Shown: positions 27,435 through 36,589, counted from the stretch's first letter. The stretch: DNA of 48,540 nt from Pseudomonadota bacterium (GCA_018241335.1 JAFEEA010000004.1:1-48540), one strand, 5' to 3'. The notes: generated by a model from the sequence alone, not told the origin. A program made the numbers and translations.

Positions 27435-28766
27435 CTAGTCGATGGTCTCCAGCACCTTGCGGGTCGTCGCCATCATCTCCTCGATGTGGGCCGGATCGGC
27501 GATCAGGGAGGGCGAGAAGGCGATGGTGTCGCCGGTGACCCGGATCAGCAGGCCCTCGTCGAAGGCGCGGTGGAAGGCCTCCTGGGCGCGCGCGCCCACG
27601 GCGCCGGGCCTGGGCGCCAGCTCTACGGCGGCCATCAGGCCGAGATTGCGGATGTCGACCACGTGCGGCGCGTCGCGCAGGCCATGGACCACCGCCTCGA
27701 AGCCGCTGGCCAGGGCCGCCGCCCGCTCGAACAGCCCCTCGTCCCGGTAGAGGTCCAGCGTCGCCAGGCCGGCCGCGCAGGCCAGGGGGTGGCCGGAATA
27801 GGTGTAGCCGTGGAACAGCTCGATCCCCGCCGCCCCATCGCCCATCAGGGTGTCGTAGATCCCGCCCCGCACCCCCACCGCCCCCATGGGCACGGCCGCG
27901 TTGGTCAGGCCCTTGGCCATGGTGATCATGTCCGGCTGCACCCCGAAGAACTCCGCGGCGAAGGGCGCGCCGAGTCGTCCGAAGCCCGTGATCACCTCGT
28001 CGAAGATCAGCAGGATGTCGTGGCGGTCGCAGATGGCCCGCAGCTGCTCCAGATAGCCCTTGGGCGGAACCAGCACCCCGGTGGACCCCGCCACCGGCTC
28101 GACGATTACCGCGGCGATGGTCGAGGCGTCGTGCAGGCCGACAATGGCCTCCAGCGCATTGGCGAAGCCCTCGCCCCCATGCTCCGGCTGGCCCTTGGAG
28201 AAGGCGTTGCGGGCCGGATCGTGCGTGTGGGGCAAATGGTCCACGCCGGGCAGCAGGGCGCCGTATTGCTTGCGGTTTCCGACGATGCCGCCCACCGAGA
28301 TGCCGCCGAAGCCGACCCCGTGATAGCCCCGCTCGCGCCCGATGAAGCGTGTCTTTGATCCCTTTCCGCGAGCCTTGTGGTAGGCCAGGGCGATCTTCAG
28401 CGCCGTGTCGACCGACTCCGAGCCGGAGTTGGTGAAGAACACATGGTCCAGGTCTCCGGGCAGCAGCTGGGCCAGGCGCGAGGCCAGCTCGAAAGCCTTG
28501 GGATGGCCTAGGTTGAAACTGGTGGCGTAACCCATCCGCGCCGCCTGGCGCTGGATCGCCTCGACGATCTGCGGCCGGCAGTGGCCGGCGTTGACGCACC
28601 ACAGCCCGGAGGTGGCGTCCAGGATCGCCCGGTGGTCGGGGGTGTAATAGAACATCCCCTCCGCCCGCTCGACGAGGCGCGGGTCGGCCTTGAACGCCTT
28701 GTTGGGCGTGAACGGCATCCAGAAGGCTTCGAGGTCGTTGGTCGGCGGCTTGGCGTGCGCGGTCAT
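27435..28766 (-). CDS. class III aminotransferase, omega-amino acid:pyruvate type
   Basis: The product has 443 residues. PLP-binding elements are clear: NSGSESVDTALK (phosphate cup), YHGVGFGG, IFDEVITGFGRLG with Asp256 contacting the pyridine nitrogen, and Lys285 in MAKGLTNAAVPMGAV forming the Schiff base. HGYTYSGHPLACAAGLATLDLY is characteristic of the beta-alanine/omega-amino acid:pyruvate branch. It should move the terminal amino group of an omega-amino acid or amine to pyruvate. Start ATG at 28766, 59 bp after the SDR stop. With an amine permease and dehydrogenase upstream, a role in breaking down an amine or amino acid is likely. Confidence 0.92.
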   Translation of the reverse strand: MTAHAKPPTNDLEAFWMPFTPNKAFKADPRLVERAEGMFYYTPDHRAILDATSGLWCVNAGHCRPQIVEAIQRQAARMGYATSFNLGHPKAFELASRLAQLLPGDLDHVFFTNSGSESVDTALKIALAYHKARGKGSKTRFIGRERGYHGVGFGGISVGGIVGNRKQYGALLPGVDHLPHTHDPARNAFSKGQPEHGGEGFANALEAIVGLHDASTIAAVIVEPVAGSTGVLVPPKGYLEQLRAICDRHDILLIFDEVITGFGRLGAPFAAEFFGVQPDMITMAKGLTNAAVPMGAVGVRGGIYDTLMGDGAAGIELFHGYTYSGHPLACAAGLATLDLYRDEGLFERAAALASGFEAVVHGLRDAPHVVDIRNLGLMAAVELAPRPGAVGARAQEAFHRAFDEGLLIRVTGDTIAFSPSLIADPAHIEEMMATTRKVLETID

Positions 28767-28825
28767 GGTGGGGCCCTGTTCAGGACCAGACTTTGGCCCG
28801 CCCGGCCGCGCGCTTCAACCGCCGG

Positions 28826-29572
28826 TCAGAGGCAGCGCCCGCCATCCACCTCAAGCGCCACGCCGGTGATCAGCGACGCCTCGTCCGAGCACAGGAACAC
28901 AGCCGCGGCGGCGATGTCGTCCGGTGTCGACAGCCGGCCCATGGGGATCGACGCCGTCATCCGCGCCCGCGCCTCGGCCGAATCCTCACCCATGAACGTG
29001 GCCAGCAGCGGCGTGTCGCCCGCCACCGGATTGATGGCGTTCACCCGAACCCCGAAGGGCGCCAGCTCTATGGCCATGGCCCGCGTGGCGGCGATCATCC
29101 AGCCCTTGGTGGCGTTATACCAGGCGAGGTTCGGCCGCGGGCTGACGCCGCCGGTGGAGGCGATGTTCAGGATCGCCCCGGCCCCGGCCGCCTTCATGGC
29201 CGGCAGCAGGGCCCGGCTGGTCAGGTAGACCGACTTGGCGTTGACGGCCCAGAGCCGGTCGAATTCGGCCTCGTCGACGCTCTCCATCGGCTTTGGCGCC
29301 TGGCCGACACCGGCGTTGTTGACCATCACGTCGACACCGCCGAAGCGATTGGTGACTTCGGCGGCCATCGCCTCCACGTCGCCGGCGCGGGACACGTCCG
29401 CCCGCACCGCCATTGCGGCGTCGCCCAGATCGCGGGCCAGGGCCTCCGCTGCGTCCAGGTTCAAGTCCGCCACGGCGACCCGCGCCCCTTCCGCCACGAA
29501 CCGACGCGCGATCCCCGCGCCGAAGCCGGACGCCCCGCCGGTGACGATGGCCCTCTTGCCCTCAAGCCGCAT
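28826..29572 (-). CDS. short-chain dehydrogenase/reductase (SDR)
   Basis: The product has 248 residues from the ATG at 29572, picked because GGGAGG lies 6 nt before it; it overlaps the permease end by 11 bp. The cofactor motif TGGASGFG starts at residue 11, and Asp36 after the second strand (VADLN) favours NAD over NADP. NNAG is at 85-88. The catalytic Ser139, Tyr152 and Lys156 (NIASTGG, YNATK) are all present. It should oxidise an alcohol, or reduce a ketone, derived from the cluster's substrate. The C-terminal ITGVALEVDGGRCL is standard for classical SDRs. Confidence 0.92.
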   Translation of the reverse strand: MRLEGKRAIVTGGASGFGAGIARRFVAEGARVAVADLNLDAAEALARDLGDAAMAVRADVSRAGDVEAMAAEVTNRFGGVDVMVNNAGVGQAPKPMESVDEAEFDRLWAVNAKSVYLTSRALLPAMKAAGAGAILNIASTGGVSPRPNLAWYNATKGWMIAATRAMAIELAPFGVRVNAINPVAGDTPLLATFMGEDSAEARARMTASIPMGRLSTPDDIAAAAVFLCSDEASLITGVALEVDGGRCL

Positions 29573-30869
29573 GGGCGCCTCCCGCTCTCCGCGCCAGGCC
29601 AAGCCACAGGCCGACGACCGCCACCGTCAGCACGCCGCAGGCGATGATCGTCGGCCGGTCGCTGGTGCTCAGGAGCCAGAGATTGAAGCCGAGGGCCAGC
29701 ACCGCCGCCGTCCGCGTCGCGGCCCTCGTCGCCCCGGCCAGTGGCGCCGCCAGCCGCCACAGCGCCGCCGCGCAGACGATGTAGGGCACGATCGCCCACA
29801 CCGTGGAGACGTTGATCAGCACCCCGAACTGCCTGCCCAGCGTCGGCGAGATCGTCGCCAGGGCCGCGGCTGACATCACCGCCGCCATGGCCAGCAGGAT
29901 GCGCGTCGGCATCCGCCCGTCCCGGCCCGCGAACCGGCCGGGGAACAGGTGGGCGTTGGCGCCGGCGCGGCCCGATTCCGCCACCACCAGGATCCAGCCG
30001 CAAAGGGTGCCGCAGGTCTTGGTCAGGCCGCAGGCCGCCACGACCAGGGCCGCCGCCGGGCCCAGGCTGCGGCCCACCGCCATGGCGAAGGGCGCGGTCG
30101 AGGCCGCCAGCGCCCGCGCCGGCGCCATGCCCATCAGCGCGGCCGAGGCGGCGATGTAGACCAGCGCCGCCACCCCCGTGCCGGCATAGGTGGCGATGGG
30201 CACGTTACGCCTGGGGTCGCGCACCACCGAGGTGGCGATCGCGGCGCTCTCGAAGCCGGTGTAGGCCCAGAACACCGAGATCATCGACGCGCGCACGGCG
30301 TCCAAATCCGATCGGCCCGACACGTTCCAGGAGTCGGCGAAGATCTTGGGATCGAACCAGGTCCAGCCCGCCAGGGACACGAACAGGATGGGCGCCAGGC
30401 CCGCGACCAGGCTGGCGCCCGAAAACCGCGTCGCGGCTCGGGCGCCGAAGATGTTCAGCGCCGTGAACAGCCAGATCAACGCCACGGCCGTCAGGGCCAG
30501 GGGCGCCGGGCGGGCCAGGCCGGGGACGAACACCACGAAGTAGCCGGCCGCGGCCACCGCTATGGCCACCGTCCCCACCCAGGCGCCCATCCAGTAGACC
30601 AGGGCGACGGCGAAGCCGGCGAAGCGGCCCAGGCCTTCGCCGGCGTAGCCCACCAGGCCCTCGGGCGAGCCGCTGATGCGCCCGAGCTGGGCGAAGACCG
30701 CGGTGGTGGCGAAGGCGCCCAGAGTGGCGATCACCCAACCCACCACGCTGACGCTGCCCACCGCCCCCAGGGTCGCGGGCAGCAGGAACATGCCGGAGCC
30801 GATCATGTTGCCGGCCACCAGTCCGGTGGCCAGGAGCGGGCCGATCTTGCGCTCGGCCGCCGCGCTCAC
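29562..30869 (-). CDS. APC-superfamily amino acid/polyamine permease
   Basis: The product has 435 residues and about twelve hydrophobic spans. It starts at a GTG in a 4-bp overlap (GTGA) with the Rieske gene's stop. The first helix region GPLLATGLVAGNMIGSGMFLLPATLG contains the GSGMF motif that binds the alpha-amino and carboxyl groups in AdiC/PotE-like transporters. The sequence is nearer to the basic amino acid/polyamine antiporter group than to the large amino acid permeases. It would carry an amino acid or amine, or exchange substrate for product, across the inner membrane. Confidence 0.9.
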   Translation of the reverse strand: MSAAAERKIGPLLATGLVAGNMIGSGMFLLPATLGAVGSVSVVGWVIATLGAFATTAVFAQLGRISGSPEGLVGYAGEGLGRFAGFAVALVYWMGAWVGTVAIAVAAAGYFVVFVPGLARPAPLALTAVALIWLFTALNIFGARAATRFSGASLVAGLAPILFVSLAGWTWFDPKIFADSWNVSGRSDLDAVRASMISVFWAYTGFESAAIATSVVRDPRRNVPIATYAGTGVAALVYIAASAALMGMAPARALAASTAPFAMAVGRSLGPAAALVVAACGLTKTCGTLCGWILVVAESGRAGANAHLFPGRFAGRDGRMPTRILLAMAAVMSAAALATISPTLGRQFGVLINVSTVWAIVPYIVCAAALWRLAAPLAGATRAATRTAAVLALGFNLWLLSTSDRPTIIACGVLTVAVVGLWLGLARRAGGAHAA

Positions 30870-31864
30870 CCGGCGGCCAGCAGCGCGGCGTTGCGGGCCT
30901 GGAACCAGGCCACCGCGTTCTCGTGCCGGGGCGACAGCACCCCGGCGGAATAGATTCCGGCGTCAAGGTTCTCCTGCACCCGCTCGCAGATCCACACGTC
31001 CTCGCGCGTCAGGCGCTCGGAGGTCTCGATGGCCGCCTCGATCTGTGGGTCGCCGGCCTCGTGCAGGTAGACGTAGTCGAGCTGGGTGCGGTGCGCTCCG
31101 AGCGGGCGCATGTGCTCGACCATCACCACGCCCTTGTAGAGGTTGAAGGCCAGGTTCGGGTACATCCAGGCCCAGACGCCCTCTGCCGCGCCGGCCGTGG
31201 CGGGGACCTCGTGCACGGCGATGGCGCCTTCCATCCGCACGGCGTAGCGCGCCGCATCGACCTCCTCGGCCAGGGCCGGGTGGACGGCGTCGATGTGATA
31301 CCCCTCCAGGTAGTTCTCCACATAGACCTTCCAGTTGCAGCCGATCGGATGGCTGCGGCGCAGCACGGTGGAGGGCTGCGGCCGGTTGCCCAGCAGGGCG
31401 TCGAGCGGCGCCACGGTGTCCATCAGCGGCGCGGCGCCCAGGTCCAGGTTCACGAACACGAAGCCCCGCCAGGCCTCGGCCTTCACCGGGAACAGGCCGT
31501 AGTCGCGCGGATCGAAGCCTTCAGCGGCGCCGAAGGCGGTGGCGCTGCGCAGGCGCCCGTCCAGGGCGTAGCGCCAGCCGTGGTACTTGCAGACGAACTC
31601 GCCCCCGCAGTGTCCGGCCGCGTCGCCGACCAGCGGTCCGGCCCTGTGGCGACAGACGTTGTGGAAGGCGCGCAGCTCGCCGCCATTGCCACGCACGGCG
31701 ACGATGGGAAAGCCGGCCAGGGTCTCGGCGATGTAGTCGCCGGGCTGGCCAAGGTCCGCCTCCAGCCCCAGGAACTGCCACGCGCGGGAAAAGACGCCCC
31801 GCCGCTCGGCCTCGAACACCGCCGGGTCACGATAGAGCGCGGCCTGGGCCGTCACGGCGAGCAT
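30866..31864 (-). CDS. Rieske non-haem iron oxygenase, alpha subunit (CntA/quaternary-amine-like)
   Basis: The product has 332 residues, from an ATG with AGGAGCC upstream. The Rieske [2Fe-2S] ligands are Cys71/His73 (CRHRAGPL) and Cys92/His95 (CKYHGW). The mononuclear iron site is NYLEGYHIDAVHP, with His190 and His195; the third ligand is probably Asp289 (REDVW). The acid that bridges the two metal centres is Glu187 here, where many aromatic dioxygenases have Asp. Glu at this place is reported for carnitine oxygenase CntA. This suggests N-demethylation or C-N cleavage of a quaternary or methylated amine rather than ring hydroxylation. No reductase or beta subunit is encoded nearby, so electrons must come from elsewhere. 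Confidence 0.88.
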   Translation of the reverse strand: MLAVTAQAALYRDPAVFEAERRGVFSRAWQFLGLEADLGQPGDYIAETLAGFPIVAVRGNGGELRAFHNVCRHRAGPLVGDAAGHCGGEFVCKYHGWRYALDGRLRSATAFGAAEGFDPRDYGLFPVKAEAWRGFVFVNLDLGAAPLMDTVAPLDALLGNRPQPSTVLRRSHPIGCNWKVYVENYLEGYHIDAVHPALAEEVDAARYAVRMEGAIAVHEVPATAGAAEGVWAWMYPNLAFNLYKGVVMVEHMRPLGAHRTQLDYVYLHEAGDPQIEAAIETSERLTREDVWICERVQENLDAGIYSAGVLSPRHENAVAWFQARNAALLAAG

Positions 31865-31929
31865 GGTCAGAGGCTCCTGTCGCCGGCGAGTTCGTCACGC
31901 CCCGCCGGCGCCGTCAACGGTCGGCTCCC

Positions 31930-34353
31930 CTAGAACTTGGCGCCGAGCTTCAGCGAAACGGTCCGGGGACGATTGGTCACAATGTAGGGCTCGTCGCCGC
32001 AGATCTGGATCGTGCACTCGGCGTAGCGATAGAGCTGGGCGCGGGTGTCGAAGGCGTTGAGCAATGACAGCTCCACGGTCCAGTTGTCCCTCGCCAGGCC
32101 GGCGCTGAAGTCCACGGTCGCAAAGGCCTTCTGCTGGCCCAGTTTGTCTCGCACCGGCACGTAGATCCCGGATCCCGGCACGTTCTTATCGACGGTAGGC
32201 GGCAGGGCGGCCTGGATCAGCAGGTCCGACCAGGAAGCGCTCTGGTAGGCGACGCTGCCCTGCACGTGAGCGTGCAGGTTGGAGACGTCGAACTCATACC
32301 TTGCTGTGCCGTTGGCCTTGAACTGCGGCGTGACCGGCAAGCGCGTGCCCTTGGGCGCCTGGATTGGCAATCCCGTGCAGTCCGAGGGGCCGCCGCAGAA
32401 GTCCTGCGCCAGCTTGGCGCTCGTGTAGGACGCGCCGCCGGACAGGGTGAAGCCCGGCGTCACGCGCCAGATCCCATTTCCCTCCAGCCCATAGATATTG
32501 GCGTTGCCGGCGTTTGAGACGACGGTCAGCGAATTCAGGCCCAGGTACGAGAACTGGAAGTCGCGCCAGCGCTCGTAGTAGGCCGCGCCATTGAAGACCA
32601 GGCTGTTGTTCAGCCAGCTCGTCTTCCAGCCGATCTCGTAGTTGTCCAGGAAATCTGGCCGATAGGGCGGCAGGTTTCCGTTACGGTTCACCCCGCCAGG
32701 CCGGAAGCCGGTCGAATAGGTGAAGTAGACCAGCTTACCTTCCGCCAGGTGGTAGGTCAGGTTGATCTTGTGAGTCTCACCCGTGTACTTGACCTCCTTG
32801 TTGAGGTTCTCGCACGGGCCATGTCCGACCACGGTCGGCCCGAAACATTTGGCTTCCCCGGTGCCGGAGCTGTAGTCGGCGCTGAAGCCATAGAAGCCCT
32901 CCAGCGTATTGTCTGACTTGAAGACGCGAACACCGCCCGTGAACGTCAGCTGCGGCGTGATGTCGAAATTCATCTCGCCGAACGCGGCATAGTCGCGGTC
33001 GATGCGCTTCTGGTCGGTCAGCCAGATCGTCCCGGGCCAGCCGGTCACCGACAGGTTGTTGGCGCCCCCGGCGGCGAGGTCGCGTATCGTGTAGTCCTGC
33101 AGGATGTCGTGGGTCTGGCGCTGGTAGAACAGGCCGGCGATGAACCGCAGGCGCTGGTTCTGGGGCGAGGCCAGCCGGATCTCGTGGCTGTCCTTGGTGA
33201 AGTGGTCGCGCCCGATGATCGCCTGGGTCGGGTCGATGTTTTGGCCGGCGTTGTTGTGGAAATAGGATGCGTAGTACCAGGGCGCCTGGTCGTAGAATAC
33301 TGAGTAATCGGTGTAGTCCGACTGGCTGTCGATCCGCCGGTCCATATGCCCGCCGGAATAGGTCAGGTCCAGGTTCGCGATCTTGCCTGTGATGGTCAGG
33401 GCGGCCTGGTACCAGCGATCGTGGTTGGTCTCGGGCCGGAAGTGCTGGACCTTGAGGTCGCCGACGCTGGGGTCGTAGCCGAAGACGCCGTTGCTCTTCA
33501 GGTCCTGCGCGATCAGCGTCGGCAGGATCGTCCAGTTCTCGTTCAGGTCGACCTTCAGCTCGGCCCGCCCGCCGTAGATGTCGGCCGTGTTGTAGTTGTT
33601 GCGGACGAATGCGCTGTTATTGACCGTGATGCCGGTGGAGAAGGTCCGCGTGCCCGGCACGTTGTCGATGTAGCCGGCGTCGTGCTCGCCCCAGGCCACC
33701 AGTCGGATGGCGGCATGCTCGGCCACGGGGATGTTGACGAAGCCCTCGGCGCTGTAGCCCGTGCCGCCGTGGTCGACACCGTTCACCTCCGCGTCCATCG
33801 CGCCCTTGAAGACGCCGAACTCGGGCTTGTTGGTGATGATGCGGATGGTGCCGGCTTCCGAGCTGGCGCCGTAGAGCGTGCCCTGCGGGCCCGACAGGCT
33901 CTCCACCCGGGCGATATCATAGACGTGGATGTCCAGGGCGCCGCCCACCGTGGTGATCGGCTGTTCGTCCAGATAGGTGCCGACGCTGGGCAGGGAGCCG
34001 GAGTGGTTGCTCTGGTTGTCGGCCGCGACGCCGCGCATGTAGACGTTCGAATAGCCCGGGCCAGTCGACTGGTACGACACGCTGGGCAGATACTTGATGT
34101 AGTCGTTGAAGTTCTGGACGTGCAGCTGGGTCAGCTTGGCGGTGCCCAGGGCCTGGACGCTGGCCGGGACGTTCTGGATATTCTCCTCGCGCTTCTGGGC
34201 GGTGACGATCAGCTCGCCCACGGCGGTGCCGCCGCCGGCGGCCGCGTCGGCGGCGAACGCCATCGACCCGCTGGCCAGGACCGTCGATCCCAGGAGACTC
34301 GCGGACAACCAATAGAGGGACGACTTCGCCGACCCCGGCCCCTTGACGCGCAT
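31930..34353 (-). CDS. TonB-dependent outer-membrane receptor
   Basis: The product has 807 residues from the ATG at 34353 (GGGGTGG before it; an in-frame Met 16 codons earlier is less likely). A signal peptide ends at MAFA-ADAAAG. The TonB-box-like VGELIVTAQKREENIQNVPASVQALG, the plug domain (DYIKYLPSVSYQSTGPGYSNVYMRGV; GALDIHVYDIARVESLSGPQGTLYGASSEAGTIRI) and a barrel ending in the terminal Phe of LKLGAKF follow. It imports a solute too large or too scarce for porins, using energy from TonB/ExbBD. Nothing indicates an iron regulon. The gene stands 65 bp upstream of the Rieske gene on the same strand, so the receptor probably supplies the pathway's substrate. Confidence 0.92.
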   Translation of the reverse strand: MRVKGPGSAKSSLYWLSASLLGSTVLASGSMAFAADAAAGGGTAVGELIVTAQKREENIQNVPASVQALGTAKLTQLHVQNFNDYIKYLPSVSYQSTGPGYSNVYMRGVAADNQSNHSGSLPSVGTYLDEQPITTVGGALDIHVYDIARVESLSGPQGTLYGASSEAGTIRIITNKPEFGVFKGAMDAEVNGVDHGGTGYSAEGFVNIPVAEHAAIRLVAWGEHDAGYIDNVPGTRTFSTGITVNNSAFVRNNYNTADIYGGRAELKVDLNENWTILPTLIAQDLKSNGVFGYDPSVGDLKVQHFRPETNHDRWYQAALTITGKIANLDLTYSGGHMDRRIDSQSDYTDYSVFYDQAPWYYASYFHNNAGQNIDPTQAIIGRDHFTKDSHEIRLASPQNQRLRFIAGLFYQRQTHDILQDYTIRDLAAGGANNLSVTGWPGTIWLTDQKRIDRDYAAFGEMNFDITPQLTFTGGVRVFKSDNTLEGFYGFSADYSSGTGEAKCFGPTVVGHGPCENLNKEVKYTGETHKINLTYHLAEGKLVYFTYSTGFRPGGVNRNGNLPPYRPDFLDNYEIGWKTSWLNNSLVFNGAAYYERWRDFQFSYLGLNSLTVVSNAGNANIYGLEGNGIWRVTPGFTLSGGASYTSAKLAQDFCGGPSDCTGLPIQAPKGTRLPVTPQFKANGTARYEFDVSNLHAHVQGSVAYQSASWSDLLIQAALPPTVDKNVPGSGIYVPVRDKLGQQKAFATVDFSAGLARDNWTVELSLLNAFDTRAQLYRYAECTIQICGDEPYIVTNRPRTVSLKLGAKF

Positions 34354-34387
34354 GTTCCACCCCAACGCGTGTTGATTTGCGGCGGGA

Positions 34388-34417
34388 CTGTGCCCTTGCA
34401 TCGCCGATGACTGTCAA
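34388..34417 (-). promoter_or_regulatory. candidate promoter of the TonB receptor gene
   Basis: A perfect TTGACA lies on the minus strand at 34417-34412, about 60 nt before the start at 34353. The -10 region 17 nt on (GGCACA) is poor. The 34354-34481 gap holds no gene. Confidence 0.28.
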
Positions 34418-34481
34418 GCTCGGGTCATGGCGTTATCGCATTTTCGTCACAGGGCGCGGCGCCGGCGCCACGGGTCGCGTT

Positions 34482-36509
34482 TCAGGCCGGAAACGCCGGG
34501 ACCGCCGGATAGGCTTCCAGCACCGGTCCCAGGGCCGCCTTCAGCGGACCGAGCCAGGGCTCGTAGTTGCGCCACTGGTCCAGCCCCTCGGTGAAGATCG
34601 GCCGGCGGACCTGCTCGGAACTGGCGGTGCGCACGGCGCGGTCGTTCTCATAGAAGCGCAGGCAGGCGTCCTCGAAGGGCAGGCCGCAATAGTCCAGCAG
34701 CCGGCGGACCTCGGTCTCAGGATCGGCCACCATGGCTTCATAGAAGACCCGGTGCACCCGCCCCGGCAGGACCGCGTCCCAGTGCGCCATCAGCTCGACA
34801 TAGTCCGCATAGTAGCGGCCAACGTCCTCCAGGTCGTAGGTAAAGGCCTGGCCGCGGGCGAAGTGCTGCTTGAAGCCGGAAAAGCAACAGCCCAACGGGT
34901 GACGGCGGGCGTCGATGATCCGCGCGTTCGGCAGGATCAAGTGAATGAAGCCGACGTGGGCGAAATTGTTCGGCATCTTGTCGATGAAGAAGGGTCGACC
35001 CAGCTTCCGTTGCACGCGCGTGCGCTCCAGGAACTCTTCGCCGAGCGCCCGCAGCGCTTCCCCGTCCAGGTCGGCCAGGATCTCCGGATAGGCTGTCTCG
35101 TCGCCCTGAACGCGGCGTCCGCCTAGGCGGCGCGCCATGGCGATGATGTCGGGCAGTTCCATGGTCCCCTCCACCGCCGAGTGGCTGGCGAGGATTTGTT
35201 CGACCAGGGTCGAGCCGGCGCGCGGCAGGCCGACCACAAAGATCGGGTCCGGGGCGGGGCAGCCCGTCCCGGCGCGTTCGGCGAAGAGCGAGGGCGTGAA
35301 GAACGCCTTGGCCCGGCGCACGGCCCGCGTCGTCTCGTCGGCGTCGTAGTGCAGAGCGTGACGGCGGAGGGCCGCGCCATCTGCGTAGTGACGGAATGAC
35401 GCCTCATAGTCGCCCGCGTCCTCCAGCGCCTTGCCCAGGGCGTAGTGCAGGTGAAAGCGATCCTCCTCGGCGAGGTCGTCCCGCGCCAGTTGCGCGCGCA
35501 TGGCGTCCAGGTCGGCCGCCTCGAAGCGCACCGTCTTGAGGTTGGCCAGGCTCCAGTAGGCCTCACCCAGGCTGGGCAGTTGCTCGATACTGCGGCGGTA
35601 GGCGTCGATCGCCTCGGCTTGACGGCCCACTGTCTTCAAGGCGTGGCCCAGGCTCATCCACCCCTTGGGCTGGCGCGGATAATCGGCCAGCACAGAGCGG
35701 TAGCAGGCGATGGAGTCCTCGTAGTCGCCGACATTGGTCAGGGCGGCGGCGCGCAGCCCCCGATAGGCCGGGTTACCTGGGTCGCGGGCCAGCAGCCGGT
35801 CCGTCTCGGCCAGGGCCTCCACCGCCCGGTTGGCGCGATAGAGCACGCTGGCCAGATTGTAGCGGGCCGCGTCGAAGCCCGGCGCCAGCGCCACCGCCCG
35901 GGCCAGAAGCGCCTGCGCGTCCTCGTAGCGCCCCAGCCGCGCCCCGATCTCGGCCAGCATGCGCAGCGCCGTCACGTCGGTGGGATGGCGCTTCAGGAAG
36001 TCGCGCAGGCCGCGCTCGGACACCGCCAGCCGTCCGTCCACCAGGGCCGTCGCCGCCGCCCGCAGGTCCGGGTCCTCGACGGACGCCTCGATCTGCCGCG
36101 CCGTGGCCGCCTCGGCGCCGGCGTCGTCGCCCGCCACCGCCCTCTGCTCGGCCAGCATGCGCCAGGCGTCGGCGAGGTCCGGCTTCAGCGCCACCGCCCG
36201 CTCCAGCGCCGCGATGGCCTCGCCGGTGCGGCCGAGGCGACCCAACGTCGCCCCCAGGTCCATGTGCACGACGGAGGCGCGCGGCTGGCTCGCCGCCAAC
36301 GGCTCCAGCAGCGCCAGGCCGCCGGCGACGTCGCCCTGCGCACGCCGCGCGCGCGCCAGCAGCAGGATCGCCTCCGGATGGCCGGGCGCGGCCTTCAGGA
36401 TCTCCCGCGCCTGGGCCTCGGCCAGGGCCGGGTCGGCGGCCAGCAGGCGCACGGTGTGGGCCAGCGCGGTCTGCAGCGGCCCGACGGGGTCGTGGGTCTC
36501 GGCGGTCAC
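34482..36509 (-). CDS. TPR-repeat sulfotransferase-family protein
   Basis: The product has 675 residues from a GTG at 36509. Residues 1 to about 390 are repeated tetratricopeptide helices (for example HPEAILLLARARRAQGDVAGG and NPAYRGLRAAALTNVGDYEDSIACYRSVL). The C-terminal part is a sulfotransferase domain: FVVGLPRAGSTLVEQILASH is the 5'-phosphosulfate loop, DKMPNNFAHVGFI follows, and ARIIDARRHPLGCCFSGFKQHF holds the 3'-phosphate-binding motif. It would transfer sulfate from PAPS, or may be a catalytically divergent relative. Such proteins recur beside TonB receptors in Caulobacterales and sphingomonads (a recollection, not checked here), but their role is not established. No signal peptide is seen. 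Confidence 0.88.
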   Translation of the reverse strand: MTAETHDPVGPLQTALAHTVRLLAADPALAEAQAREILKAAPGHPEAILLLARARRAQGDVAGGLALLEPLAASQPRASVVHMDLGATLGRLGRTGEAIAALERAVALKPDLADAWRMLAEQRAVAGDDAGAEAATARQIEASVEDPDLRAAATALVDGRLAVSERGLRDFLKRHPTDVTALRMLAEIGARLGRYEDAQALLARAVALAPGFDAARYNLASVLYRANRAVEALAETDRLLARDPGNPAYRGLRAAALTNVGDYEDSIACYRSVLADYPRQPKGWMSLGHALKTVGRQAEAIDAYRRSIEQLPSLGEAYWSLANLKTVRFEAADLDAMRAQLARDDLAEEDRFHLHYALGKALEDAGDYEASFRHYADGAALRRHALHYDADETTRAVRRAKAFFTPSLFAERAGTGCPAPDPIFVVGLPRAGSTLVEQILASHSAVEGTMELPDIIAMARRLGGRRVQGDETAYPEILADLDGEALRALGEEFLERTRVQRKLGRPFFIDKMPNNFAHVGFIHLILPNARIIDARRHPLGCCFSGFKQHFARGQAFTYDLEDVGRYYADYVELMAHWDAVLPGRVHRVFYEAMVADPETEVRRLLDYCGLPFEDACLRFYENDRAVRTASSEQVRRPIFTEGLDQWRNYEPWLGPLKAALGPVLEAYPAVPAFPA

Positions 36510-36532
36510 GGTCGGGTCCGAAGCATGAGCCG

Positions 36533-36562
36533 ATCAGAGGCCGCTCGGGGCGGGCTTGTCAA
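36533..36562 (-). promoter_or_regulatory. candidate promoter of the TPR-sulfotransferase gene
   Basis: TTGACA (36562-36557, minus strand) and TCTGAT (36538-36533) are 18 bp apart, and the gene starts about 24 nt further on. The -35 lies in GTTTGACAAG, also seen at the acyl-CoA synthetase promoter. Confidence 0.4.
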
Positions 36563-36589
36563 ACCGGCCGCCGGCAACGCCCCGCTGCG

